DNA from: Saprospiraceae bacterium UBA6168
GTDB taxonomy: Bacteria > Bacteroidota > Bacteroidia > Chitinophagales > Saprospiraceae
Reading direction: 5' to 3'
Assembly: GCA_002435785.1 (NCBI GenBank)
Contig: DIUC01000054.1
Location: 17,948-81,947 of the forward strand
DNA: 64,000 nt
Below the pieces are notes generated by a model. That model was not told the DNA's origin and made no database searches. It saw nothing but the letters and a program-made list of their open reading frames with translations. Below are positions 33,471 through 42,618 of this stretch, in pieces. The position numbers and the translations under genes were made by a program. How positions within the stretch are numbered: position 1 is the first letter of the stretch; the number at the start of each line of letters is the position of its first letter.

Positions 33471-35138
33471 ATGACTGACCTTGACATCGCAAGGACTATC
33501 GTGCTGAAGCCCGTTCAGCACGTAGCAGACCAACTGGGCATCTCCCACGACGACCTCCAACTCTACGGGAAATACAAGGCGAAGCTCCCGCTCACCTTGA
33601 TTGACGAGGAGAAAATCAAAAAAAGCAACCTGATTCTGGTGACGGCTATTTCCCCAACCCCGGCGGGCGAGGGCAAAACGACCGTCAGCATTGGGCTTTC
33701 GCAGGGCCTGAACCGCACCGGACGCAAGACCTGCGTGGTGCTGCGGGAGCCATCGCTCGGCCCCGTGTTCGGCATCAAAGGTGGTGCAACCGGCGGCGGC
33801 TACTCCCAAGTGCTGCCGATGGAGGACATCAACCTGCACTTCACCGGCGACCTCGCCGCTGTTGAAAAGGCGCACAACCTGCTCTCGGCGCTGATTGACA
33901 ACAATTTGCAAAGCAAAAAAGTGAGCCTTGGCCTCGACCCCCGCCAGATTTTCTGGAAGCGGGTCATGGACATGAACGACCGCTCGCTCCGCAAAATCAT
34001 CGTCGGACTTGGCGGCACCGGCAACGGCATCCCACGGGAAACGGGCTTCGACATCTGCGTGGCCTCGGAGGTGATGGCCATCCTTTGCCTCTCCAACAAT
34101 ATCGAAGACCTTAAGAATCGCCTCGGAAACATCTTCGTGGGCTACACCATGGACCGCAAGCCGATTTTTGCAAGGGACTTGAAGGCGCAGGGCGCAATGG
34201 CCGCACTGCTCAAGGATGCCATCCAGCCAAATCTCGTGCAGACGCTGGAGGGTTATCCGGCCATCATCCACGGCGGGCCGTTCGCCAATATCGCACAGGG
34301 CACGAACACCGTCATTGCCACCAAAACGGGCCTCTCCTTGGCCGATTGGGTGGTGACGGAAGCGGGCTTTGGTTCCGACCTTGGCGCCGAGAAGTTCATG
34401 GACATCAAGTGCCAGAGCGCTGGGCTTGCGCCAAAGGCAATGTGCATCGTGGCCACCATCCGGGCATTGAAATACCACGGCGGCGGCGACCTCAAGCAGC
34501 TCACCGTTCCAAATCCCGAAGCAGTTGAAAAAGGCTTGGTCAACTTGGAAAAACACTTGGAGAACACCCGTTTGTACGGCTTGCCCGCCGTGGTCGCCAT
34601 CAACAAGTTTACGACCGACACGGACGAGGAGATTGCCTTGGTGAAAAATCGCTGTGAGCAAATGGGCTTCAAGGCCGTGGTGGCAGAGGTTTGGGCGAAG
34701 GGCGGCGAAGGCGCCATCGAACTCGCCAATGCCGTGGCCGAAGCAGCGGAAGGCTCAACCACCAAGTTCACGCCGCTCTATGACTGGGCTTGGCCGATTG
34801 AGAAAAAAATCGAGACCATTGCCACCAAGGTTTACGGCGCTGCCAAAGTGGAGTATTCCGCCGAAGCGAAAATCCACCTCAAGCGCATCGAAAAGCTGGG
34901 GCTTTCGGGGGCAGCCGTTTGCATCGCCAAGACGCAGAAGTCGCTCTCCGACAACCCCGAAATAATTGGTCGCCCGACCGGGTTCACCATCACTGTGCGG
35001 GAAATCGAAATTGCGGCGGGTGCCAACTTTGTGGTACCTATCACTGGCGAGATGATGCGGATGCCAGGGCTACCCGACCACCCGAGTGCGGAGAATATTG
35101 ATATTGATGGGGAGGGGAATATTAGTGGGTTGTTTTAG
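33471..35138 (+). CDS. fhs: Formate--tetrahydrofolate ligase
   Basis: The enzyme makes 10-formyl-THF from formate, THF and ATP, feeding one-carbon units to purine and formyl-Met synthesis. The 555-residue length is normal. Motifs visible are the ATP-binding TPAGEGKTTVSIGLSQGL, EPSLGPVFGIKGGATGGGYS, HFTGDLAAVEKAHNLLSALI, GFDICVASEVMAILCL and EAGFGSDLGAEKFMDIKC. The gene stands alone; the downstream small gene is separated by an inverted repeat. Confidence 0.97.
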   Translation: MTDLDIARTIVLKPVQHVADQLGISHDDLQLYGKYKAKLPLTLIDEEKIKKSNLILVTAISPTPAGEGKTTVSIGLSQGLNRTGRKTCVVLREPSLGPVFGIKGGATGGGYSQVLPMEDINLHFTGDLAAVEKAHNLLSALIDNNLQSKKVSLGLDPRQIFWKRVMDMNDRSLRKIIVGLGGTGNGIPRETGFDICVASEVMAILCLSNNIEDLKNRLGNIFVGYTMDRKPIFARDLKAQGAMAALLKDAIQPNLVQTLEGYPAIIHGGPFANIAQGTNTVIATKTGLSLADWVVTEAGFGSDLGAEKFMDIKCQSAGLAPKAMCIVATIRALKYHGGGDLKQLTVPNPEAVEKGLVNLEKHLENTRLYGLPAVVAINKFTTDTDEEIALVKNRCEQMGFKAVVAEVWAKGGEGAIELANAVAEAAEGSTTKFTPLYDWAWPIEKKIETIATKVYGAAKVEYSAEAKIHLKRIEKLGLSGAAVCIAKTQKSLSDNPEIIGRPTGFTITVREIEIAAGANFVVPITGEMMRMPGLPDHPSAENIDIDGEGNISGLF

Positions 35139-35149
35139 GATATAGGATA

Positions 35150-35239
35150 GGACACGGATTTAACGGATTCAATAGATTAGCACAGATTTATTTAATCATA
35201 AATCAGTTGTTATCCGTTAAATCCGTTAAATCTGTGTCC
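35150..35239. repeat. GGATTTAACGGATT palindromic repeat
   Basis: GGACACGGATTTAACGGATT (35150-35169) and AATCCGTTAAATCTGTGTCC (35220-35239) match at 19 of 20 positions as inverted repeats. The element starts 11 bp after the fhs stop. It is another separate repeat family. Confidence 0.8.
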
Positions 35240-35269
35240 CATCAACCCTCGCTTGATTGCATCTTTACC

Positions 35270-35542
35270 ATGACCTTCGAATCTTTCAAATCCTCCCCAA
35301 CCCCGCCCACCGAAAATCTCCTCCTCCTCGCCCTTTGGCACGATGCCCAAGGCAACTGGGAAGCCGCCCACAACATCGCCCAAGACCTGCACACCCGTGA
35401 CGGCTCGTGGCTTCACGCCTACCTGCACCGCAAGGAGGGCGACGAATGGAACGCTGGCTACTGGTACCGACAGGCGGGAAAGCCTGTGTTTACAGGCAGC
35501 TTGGAAGCGGAATGGGAGGAATTGGTGCGGGCGTTTATGTAG
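35270..35542 (+). CDS. Small conserved-looking hypothetical protein
   Basis: This is a 90-residue protein from the ATG at 35270 (MTFESFKSSPTPPTENLLLL). The sequence ALWHDAQGNWEAAHNIAQDL, WLHAYLHRKEGDEWNAGYWY and EEWEELVRAFM looks like two TPR-like helical hairpins rich in Trp and His. It has no signal peptide. I cannot name a family with certainty. It sits after a repeat downstream of fhs. Confidence 0.65.
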   Translation: MTFESFKSSPTPPTENLLLLALWHDAQGNWEAAHNIAQDLHTRDGSWLHAYLHRKEGDEWNAGYWYRQAGKPVFTGSLEAEWEELVRAFM

Positions 35543-35827
35543 TTTTTCAAGCCTTTTTTCTTAGCAAAACTTCTAATGGTTTTAGATTGGGTTGGGGGAA
35601 TATCTTCGCTTTAGACCATTTATTTTATTACCCTGATTTATATCAATGAGCTCCAATGACGAATGTCATTTTTTGTGCGTTTTCAATACCGCAACCTTTG
35701 CCCATCACCACAGTTTTTGAAGATTGAGCATGTATCCAAAAGATGCGTGTGCCTTGCCTCCATTTCTCTGTTTGAGTGGGGAACGCCAATGCCCCTCCTT
35801 CCCAAGTAGGCATTTAAACCAGCTATT

Positions 35828-37525
35828 ATGAAACAGCTAACAATTACGTCGCTCTTTGCGATTGCCGTTGGAATTATTGCTTTCATTGGGTGTCAAAAAG
35901 ACCCACCTGAACTGAGCAACCAAATGGCAAAAGCAGCCAATTACACCAATTTAACGCTGAATGACAATTTCGATTTACCAAACCCAGCCGCATCCGAACA
36001 GTTTGCCCTGAAACTCTTTGAACTGAAGGAAGACAAAGACGGACTCACCGAAAAAGAATTGTACACCATTGGTGACCCTGAACGCAACGAAGACTTGGTG
36101 TATGCCCTGCTTTTCGTAGAGGCGTATAACAGGGACGAAATTTTGTGGAGTTGGGATGAACCAGTGGTTGCGGAAGCCGACTTTGACAGCCGCTCGGCCA
36201 ATGGCGGATGGAAGTGGACTGGCGGCGAGCCAATGGCCTCCATGTATTGCAGCGGCCTGAAAAAATGGCCAGCCTACAAGGTATTGAACCGCTTCCAAGA
36301 CCCCTGCGGTGCTACCGCCAATGTCGGCCCAGTTTACCAATGCTGCTTCCAGCTTTGCGACGACAATCTTCCGGTAGCTTGCGATATTGTCGTGAACAGA
36401 TTGCCTATCAATGAGCTACAAGTGATAGGAAGCCACAACAGTTACCGGAAAAGGACTGACCCTTATATCCTTGGATTCATGTACCAAAATGGGCAGTTGT
36501 TGCCATCAGATTTTAACCCCGACAACTGGGACTACGAGCACCTTCCTTTGGATGCACAGTTCAATGATTACGGCATTCGGAGCATTGAGCTTGATGTTTA
36601 CGATGACCCAAATGGCGGCTTGTTCTATTTCCGGTACGGGAAGGCTGTCGTCATGAACAACCCACAGGCAGGCTACTCCAACGTACCTGCATTGGGCGGC
36701 CCAGGGCTTAAAATGCTGCACTACCCCGACCTCGACTACAACACCAACTATTATACCTTTAAACAGGGACTGATGGCAGTAAAAAACTGGTCGGATGCAC
36801 ATCCAAACCACCTTCCCATGACGATTTTTATCGAGCCTAAGGAGGACAACCCATACGCAGACCTCGCTGGCTTGGCTCAATTGCCGCCTCCTAACACCGT
36901 ACCAAACTATTTTGTCAACACGATTCCGTTCACTGCCTCCAACATTGGCAGAATTGACCAGGAAATAAAGGACATCTTCGGCAGTGAATTGGCCAAAGTC
37001 ATCACGCCGGATGTGGTTCGGGGCAACTCCCCAAGCGTGAACCATGCCATTACCCATAATAAATGGCCTAAATTGGGTGACTCAAGGGGTAAAATCATGT
37101 TTGTCATGATTAACTCCAACAACGAAAAGGAGGCTTATCTTAACCTTTATCCTGGTTTGGAAGGTGCTGCGATGTTCCTGTTCTCGCAGCCAGGCAATCC
37201 TGAAACGGCGTTTGTTAAGCATGACGACCCTGTGCCGAACTTCCAGACCATAAAAAACTTGGTACAAAATGGTTACATGGTGCGCACCCGTGCCGACGCC
37301 GAAACCATTGAGGCTCGAAACGGCAACACCAACCGTCGTGAACAGGCATTCGCAAGTGGAGCTCAGGTTGTTTCCACAGACTACTACCGACCTGACCCAC
37401 GGTACCTCATGGGGCCAAGTTCAGGTTGGACCAATTATTCCGTGTTCTTCCCGAATGGTGAACTGGCAAGGCTGAACCCCGTCAATGGTTCGCAATATGC
37501 CCAGAATTCCGTGATTAGGGAATGA
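35828..37525 (+). CDS. Lipoprotein with Ca2+-dependent PI-PLC-like domain
   Basis: The 565-residue protein begins with a lipoprotein signal (FAIAVGIIAFIGC, lipidated Cys near residue 22). The catalytic barrel starts about residue 195 with INELQVIGSHNSYRKRTDPY (first catalytic His) and GIRSIELDVYDDPNGG (metal-binding Glu/Asp). Later HNKWPKLGDSRGKIMFVMIN and GYMVRTRADAETIEARNGNT are also typical of the Ca2+-dependent phosphoinositide phospholipase C-like family. The real substrate in bacteria is uncertain. The N-terminal 190 residues have no recognised domain. A hairpin follows the stop. Confidence 0.85.
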   Translation: MKQLTITSLFAIAVGIIAFIGCQKDPPELSNQMAKAANYTNLTLNDNFDLPNPAASEQFALKLFELKEDKDGLTEKELYTIGDPERNEDLVYALLFVEAYNRDEILWSWDEPVVAEADFDSRSANGGWKWTGGEPMASMYCSGLKKWPAYKVLNRFQDPCGATANVGPVYQCCFQLCDDNLPVACDIVVNRLPINELQVIGSHNSYRKRTDPYILGFMYQNGQLLPSDFNPDNWDYEHLPLDAQFNDYGIRSIELDVYDDPNGGLFYFRYGKAVVMNNPQAGYSNVPALGGPGLKMLHYPDLDYNTNYYTFKQGLMAVKNWSDAHPNHLPMTIFIEPKEDNPYADLAGLAQLPPPNTVPNYFVNTIPFTASNIGRIDQEIKDIFGSELAKVITPDVVRGNSPSVNHAITHNKWPKLGDSRGKIMFVMINSNNEKEAYLNLYPGLEGAAMFLFSQPGNPETAFVKHDDPVPNFQTIKNLVQNGYMVRTRADAETIEARNGNTNRREQAFASGAQVVSTDYYRPDPRYLMGPSSGWTNYSVFFPNGELARLNPVNGSQYAQNSVIRE

Positions 37526-37558
37526 AAAGCAATTAGTTGAAAGTTGTTCTACTGAAAC

Positions 37559-37593
37559 GGCCGGGCGAATGCGATTCGCCCGGCCCATTTGTC
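37559..37593 (+). terminator. Terminator after the PI-PLC-like gene
   Basis: GGCCGGGCGAAT (37559-37570) pairs perfectly with ATTCGCCCGGCC (37574-37585) around a 3-nt loop. Only a short T-stretch follows. Confidence 0.75.
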
Positions 37594-37623
37594 TGGTGTG
37601 AGCAGGAAACCAAGTTTCAAGTT

Positions 37624-40600
37624 TCAATTCAATGCTTCTTTTTTCAAAGACGCTAAATACTCCACCAAATTTCTAAGCTCCCGATTTGACAAGGCATCGC
37701 CCATTGGCGGCATACCGGAGGGGAGGTTTTCCCGTTTTTCAATCCTCGAAACGGGCACTTTCAACGGCTCGGCATTCGAGGTTTTCAACGTCAGTTCATC
37801 GGCAGTCTCGCGGGTCAGCATACCGAAAACCTCCTGTCCGTCCTTGAGTTTAAGCACCACATTGCCGTAGCCTGGGGCAATGCGGGCGCTGGGGTCCACC
37901 AATGCTTCCAGGATTTGCTCCCTGGTCAGGGTGTTGCCAATATTGGCGAGGTCGGGGCCTACGGTGCTGCCGTCGCCGCCCACCGCATGGCAGCGGGCGC
38001 ATTGGGCGGTGGAGTTCCAGAAGAACATGCCCCTACCAGCACCACTGTCGCCGCCAAAAAGCGCAGATTCATGCCTGCCCAAGGTCGAACCTGCCGATTT
38101 CAAAGCGTCCATTTGCGCCATCAAACTTGCGGAGCCGGATGAGTCTATGGCCTCCCGTAATTCCAGGCTCAGGTTTGGCGAAAGCTTCTTGTCCTTGAAC
38201 TTCGCCAACAAGTCCTCCAGCACGGGCTGTGTCTTGGCGGCATCCAGTTTGCCCATCGTCACCAAAAGCTGTTGCTGCTCTTTAATGCTGCCTTTTTTGA
38301 AAATGATTTGCACCAGTTCGGGCAGGCTTTCCTCAGAAACGGTTTCGTCGCTCAACAGGCCAATGGCCGTCGTGCGCACATCCTCGTTGGCATCGGACAT
38401 GCCCGATTTAATGAGGTCGTTTATCTTGCCATACTTTAAATCCTTTAAGGCTGGCAATATGGCCTTTTTTACATTGCTGTTGTTGGTGGTCGCAAATAAA
38501 TTGGCCAGTTGCTCATTTGCCTCCGTTATATTTAAACCAACCAATAAATTGGCTACCGCAATCAAGGTGGCGGGATTTTTTTCCTTTAAATAATTGGGGA
38601 TATATGGTGAAACCAATGCCCGAACTTTGGCCGGGTCACGCTCCACTTTCCCCCGGTACCGCCCGTCCACCCGGTCGGTCTCGGAGGGGTTGGCCCAATT
38701 GGCGAGGGCTGCCAATGATTCAGCCTTGATGGCCTCCGAGAGGTCGGTGCGCTTGGAGAAGACAAACAACAGGTCGAGTTCCTTGTCGCCGCCCACCCGC
38801 ACGGCGGCATTGATGGCCCGGCGGAGCAGCGGCTCGCTTTTGAAGCGTTTATCGGCCAAAGTAGCCGCCAATGCTGGCAAAGCCGGGGTGATGGACAAGT
38901 CGTCGTTGATGGCACGGGCCGCTTCGGTGGCGATGTACTCATCTTTGTCGTTCAGGAACTGGGCAATGCTTTCATGGTTCAGCTTGCGCAAAACCAGCAC
39001 GGCAGCAGTGCGCAACGCCTTGCTGGGGTCATTGGCGAGCGCAATCATCGGCTCGGCCTTGCCTATCCTCGACAGCGCCAAAACACCAGCATGACGGATA
39101 TATAAATCCGCATCATTATTGTCCTTCAGCATATTGATGAGCGGCTGCACGGCGGGTTCATGCTTTATTTGCCCCAATACTTCTGCTGCATATAATTTAA
39201 GCCGGGGGTTGGTACTTTGCAACATTGGTATTAAATCATTGCCGATGCTTTTTATCTCTGAATCGCCCAACATTTTAAGGGCTTGCACGATGATTTCCTC
39301 GTCCTTGTCTTTTAACATTGGGATTAATGATGCTGCATGGCTATTATCTGTTCGGGTCAATTGACCAATGCCCCATATCCCATGTATACGGGCCAATTGG
39401 TTCTCAGTTTGCAATATGGCTTTGTTCAATTCAGCGGCCCCAACCTTGCCACGGTTCACCAGCTCGAACTGGGCTTTTTGGCGGATGCGCTGGTCGGCAT
39501 ATCCCAGTAGCGGGCCCAGTGCTTCGGGCGATTCTTTGGCATAATCGAGCTGCATGAGGCGCTTTGTTTCCTGGCGTACCTCCTCCAAATCATTCTTTTC
39601 CTTGGTAACGTCCAGCTTCCACACCCGGCCATATTCCTTGGGTTCCCAGCCCGTTATCCAGTCGGCCACGTACATGGCGCCGTCCGGTCCGAACTGTATG
39701 CCAGTTGGCAAAATGCCACTCAGCACGTCCTTTTCGCCGTCCAATTCAAACGAAGCACCTTTGGGCTTTAGCCCAAACGACCATATATGCGAGCCAGAGG
39801 TGGTGCCCACAAATTCCACCAGGAAAAACTTGTTCAGCCATTCCTTGCCCAGCGCTGTGCCGGGGTTGTATATCATGCCAGTGGGGCCATTGTGGAAATT
39901 CATGATGGGTGGGACAATATAAGCGGCTTGTCCGTCCCAATAGGGTACGCTTAGTTTTTCGTCAATCCATACGTTGTAGCGGTTGTTTTTTGGGTCGGTA
40001 TATTTGCCATATTGCCAGTTGGAGCGCCAGCCCGCATCCGAGCCTTCCACGATATGGACGAGCCGCTCCCGCTCGCCGGGGTAGTCGCCGTCGTTGTCGG
40101 AGGATATGATGTTCCCATAATCGTCAAAAACGAACTCGTAGGTGTTGCGAAGCCCGGTCGCAAATATTTCAAAATCACTGCCATCCGGGTTGGAGCGGCA
40201 GATAAACCCGGAGTTTGGGTTCTCGATTTTGCGGCCATCGGTCGTGGTGATGGTGGCCCCAATGTCGCCTATGCCCCAGTAAATACGGCCATCCGGGCCT
40301 TCCCGCACGCCTGACATGCCATGCCCCCCAAAGCCGATATGCACCATATAGCCCGTGCTGATGGAGGTTTTCTTTTCCCAAATACCGTCGTGGTCGAGGT
40401 CTTCCAAGTGCCACAAATCGGGGGCAATGGCCAAAAACGCATCGTGGTCACGCACCAAAAGCCCCTCGGCCACATCGGTAACCTCGGTGTTAAAGTCGTG
40501 GAGGATGCGGCTCGAAAGGTCGGCAACGCCGTCGCCGTCCGTGTCTTCCAAGCGCCAAACGTCGTCCTTCTCCACGGTCAAATCCCGCCAATCGTGGCTG

Positions 40601-41037
40601 CCATCGTTGTTCAGGTCCTTTAGCCATTCGTTCTCCTTGCTTTTTTCTGGGGCAAAAGTTTTGCGAAGAAAGGCCCGCCTGTCCTCGACAGTTTGGAAGG
40701 AGATGGACTGCGTCATCCAGTCTTGATGGCCCCGTATGTCGAACTCCGAGTTGGCCTGGCGGTTGGAGTTGGTCAAGTACACCCGCCCGAAGTCGTCAAT
40801 GGACATGGCCGTGGGGTCGGGGGCGAGCGAGTCGGAGGCCCACAGGCTTATTTCCAGCCCGTCGGCCAGCTTGGCGGTCACGGTTTCCCTGATTTCTTTG
40901 GCCTTTTTAGCCGCAGCGGCCGGGTCTTGCCGGACGGTGAGGATGCTGTCTTTGCTGTCATTTTTGCAAGCGCCAAGCAGGAGTGCGCTGATGGCCATTG
41001 TGCAAGCCATATTTTTCAGCAGTGTGGTGAGTATCAT
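37624..41037 (-). CDS. Large lipoprotein with glucose-dehydrogenase-like propeller, HEAT repeats and cytochrome c
   Basis: The ATG at 41037 gives 1137 residues starting with a lipoprotein signal (MAISALLLGACKND). An N-terminal beta-propeller follows (VYLTNSNRQ ... GVREGPDGRIYWGIGDIGAT ... PTGIQFGPDGAMYVADWITG). Long HEAT-like repeats come next (about 530-960). The C-terminal heme domain carries the CARCHAV motif (CxxCH) and an axial Met expected near SGMPPMGD. This layout matches the 'PVC-type heme-binding CxxCH' membrane-bound dehydrogenases known from Planctomycetes and Bacteroidota, thought to oxidise sugars or alcohols in the periplasm. An upstream in-frame ATG (41154) would precede the signal peptide by 39 residues. 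Confidence 0.9.
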   Translation of the reverse strand: MILTTLLKNMACTMAISALLLGACKNDSKDSILTVRQDPAAAAKKAKEIRETVTAKLADGLEISLWASDSLAPDPTAMSIDDFGRVYLTNSNRQANSEFDIRGHQDWMTQSISFQTVEDRRAFLRKTFAPEKSKENEWLKDLNNDGSHDWRDLTVEKDDVWRLEDTDGDGVADLSSRILHDFNTEVTDVAEGLLVRDHDAFLAIAPDLWHLEDLDHDGIWEKKTSISTGYMVHIGFGGHGMSGVREGPDGRIYWGIGDIGATITTTDGRKIENPNSGFICRSNPDGSDFEIFATGLRNTYEFVFDDYGNIISSDNDGDYPGERERLVHIVEGSDAGWRSNWQYGKYTDPKNNRYNVWIDEKLSVPYWDGQAAYIVPPIMNFHNGPTGMIYNPGTALGKEWLNKFFLVEFVGTTSGSHIWSFGLKPKGASFELDGEKDVLSGILPTGIQFGPDGAMYVADWITGWEPKEYGRVWKLDVTKEKNDLEEVRQETKRLMQLDYAKESPEALGPLLGYADQRIRQKAQFELVNRGKVGAAELNKAILQTENQLARIHGIWGIGQLTRTDNSHAASLIPMLKDKDEEIIVQALKMLGDSEIKSIGNDLIPMLQSTNPRLKLYAAEVLGQIKHEPAVQPLINMLKDNNDADLYIRHAGVLALSRIGKAEPMIALANDPSKALRTAAVLVLRKLNHESIAQFLNDKDEYIATEAARAINDDLSITPALPALAATLADKRFKSEPLLRRAINAAVRVGGDKELDLLFVFSKRTDLSEAIKAESLAALANWANPSETDRVDGRYRGKVERDPAKVRALVSPYIPNYLKEKNPATLIAVANLLVGLNITEANEQLANLFATTNNSNVKKAILPALKDLKYGKINDLIKSGMSDANEDVRTTAIGLLSDETVSEESLPELVQIIFKKGSIKEQQQLLVTMGKLDAAKTQPVLEDLLAKFKDKKLSPNLSLELREAIDSSGSASLMAQMDALKSAGSTLGRHESALFGGDSGAGRGMFFWNSTAQCARCHAVGGDGSTVGPDLANIGNTLTREQILEALVDPSARIAPGYGNVVLKLKDGQEVFGMLTRETADELTLKTSNAEPLKVPVSRIEKRENLPSGMPPMGDALSNRELRNLVEYLASLKKEALN

Positions 41038-41186
41038 CTTTATTTTAGGTTGGTTATCAATTTCGGGTAAATGTAGCGTAAACTCTTTAGCATAAAGGTT
41101 TTCTGATAAAACAAAACTGGCACTCCATGTTGCTTTTATCGTTGCCGAAGGCAAGCTGCAACTTCGAGTTCAATGTCCCCCTAAAT

Positions 41187-41223
41187 GCAGAAGGCAACCC
41201 CGACACTTGAGGTTGCCTTCTGC
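41187..41223 (-). terminator. Hairpin downstream of the proline dehydrogenase gene
   Basis: GCAGAAGGCAACC (41187-41199) pairs perfectly with GGTTGCCTTCTGC (41211-41223). It lies between the proline dehydrogenase stop and the next minus-strand gene. A U-run is missing, so termination is uncertain. Confidence 0.5.
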
Positions 41224-41271
41224 AACGATGATTGCCACTAAAAGAGCAGCTATTGCGATAAAAAAAAGGCC

Positions 41272-42528
41272 CTAAATCCCTCTCCGCTTCACCTCCTTCA
41301 TCACCAAAGTCAGTTCCCGGCTCAGGTCGCCGGTCATGGAAGTGTTTTCTTGCGTCCGTCGGATAAGGTAGGGAATCACTTCTTTCACCTGCCCATAGAC
41401 CATGTACTTGGCCACGTTGTAGCCCGCCTTTGCGAGGTTGAAAGTTATGTTGTCGCTCATGCCGTAGAGTTGGCAGAACTGGAGGTGTGGGTGGTTTTTT
41501 GGCAGGTTTTTCTGTGAAATTAACGCTGCCATTTTTAGGTTGCTATCAGCGTTGTGCGAAGCGTTGCAGACGGCGATGCTTTCGTGGTTTTCGATGCAGA
41601 ATTGGATGCCCAGGTTGTAATCGTGGTCCGTGGCGTCTTTGTTCGGCTGGATGGGGGAGGGGTAGCCCATTTCGGTGGCACGTTTGCGCTCCTTCTCCAT
41701 GTAGGCACCTCTCACGAGCTTTGCGCCGAGCAGGTAGCCGTGGGTTTTGGCGAGGTCAAACGACTCGGCGATATACGCAAGCCGGTCTGTTCTGTACATC
41801 TGAAAGGTGTTGAAGACCACCACTTTTTCCTTGTTGTAGCGCTTCATCATGCGGTTGGCCAGCAGGTCAATGGCTGGCTGAATCCAGGTTTCCTCGGCGT
41901 CAATGAACACAGACATGCCCTGTTGCGCAGCGTGGTGGCAAATGGCGTCCACCCGTTTTAGCACGTTTTTGAATTCGCCCCGCTCCTCGGTGGTGAGCGT
42001 TGCGTCAGTTTTGCTGACTTTTTCCAGCAATTCGAAGCGGGCAAGGCCGGTGATTTTCGAGCTGATAACGGGCACGGAGGGCAGGGTCGAACCAAAATCA
42101 ATGGCCCGCAGGTTTTCGTTCATCGTGCGGTTGAAGTCGTCTTCTGATTCCTTGGCCTCTGCGCCATAGTCCAGCACAGAGTCTACGTTCAGCTCGTGCA
42201 GGTGCTCGATGGCTGGCTGTGATTCGAGCAGGGTAGTGCCTCCGCAAAATTGTTTGAAAATGGTGGCCTTGACGGCTGACTCAAAAAACGGCAACGGGAT
42301 TTTGGTGCCCAACATCCCCAGTTTGGAGCCGATGCTGACCAAATGTCGGTTGTTCATCAGCTTGAAGAGCCACTCGGTGCGCTTCAGCTCGTCATTGTCT
42401 TTCCCCGCAAAGGCGATTTGAGTATTGGAAAAATCAAGGGCAGGTCCACCGTTGGGTGAGCCATTGTAGGCTTTGGCAATTTTCTCAAGTTGCGAAAGGG
42501 ATATGACTGGTTTTCCCTCTTTTTTCAT
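41272..42528 (-). CDS. Proline dehydrogenase family protein
   Basis: This is a flavin-dependent TIM-barrel enzyme that oxidises proline to pyrroline-5-carboxylate and feeds electrons to the respiratory chain. The 418-residue protein shows VPVISSKITGLARFELLEKV, GMSVFIDAEETWIQPAIDLL, VVFNTFQMYRTDRLAYIA, GAKLVRGAYMEKERKRATEM and LYGMSDNITFNLAKAGYNVA. The closing RRTQENTSMTGDLSRELTLV carries the conserved RR-x-x-EN substrate-binding pattern. No P5C dehydrogenase is adjacent. It is separated from the DUF2723 gene by a palindromic repeat. Confidence 0.93.
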   Translation of the reverse strand: MKKEGKPVISLSQLEKIAKAYNGSPNGGPALDFSNTQIAFAGKDNDELKRTEWLFKLMNNRHLVSIGSKLGMLGTKIPLPFFESAVKATIFKQFCGGTTLLESQPAIEHLHELNVDSVLDYGAEAKESEDDFNRTMNENLRAIDFGSTLPSVPVISSKITGLARFELLEKVSKTDATLTTEERGEFKNVLKRVDAICHHAAQQGMSVFIDAEETWIQPAIDLLANRMMKRYNKEKVVVFNTFQMYRTDRLAYIAESFDLAKTHGYLLGAKLVRGAYMEKERKRATEMGYPSPIQPNKDATDHDYNLGIQFCIENHESIAVCNASHNADSNLKMAALISQKNLPKNHPHLQFCQLYGMSDNITFNLAKAGYNVAKYMVYGQVKEVIPYLIRRTQENTSMTGDLSRELTLVMKEVKRRGI

Positions 42529-42536
42529 GGTTGGTA

Positions 42537-42615
42537 AGGAGGGTTTGAGGGCTTGAGAGGTTGAGGGGTTTGAGGTGTGCCCCCTCTCAAACCCTCAACC
42601 TCTCAAACCCTCAAA
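42537..42615. repeat. GGTTGAGGG-family palindromic repeat (copy 1)
   Basis: GAGGGTTTGAGGGCTTGAGAGG-like words are mirrored by CTCTCAAACCCTCAACCTCT then CAAACCCTCAAA. It ends close to the stop codon of the DUF2723 gene. A related element lies at 58250-58335. Confidence 0.7.
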
Positions 42616-42618
42616 TCC

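Noticed and set aside
33456..34661. 401-codon minus-strand frame opposite fhs
   Set aside because: The plus-strand reading is a complete formate--THF ligase with all motifs. The opposite frame has no domain.
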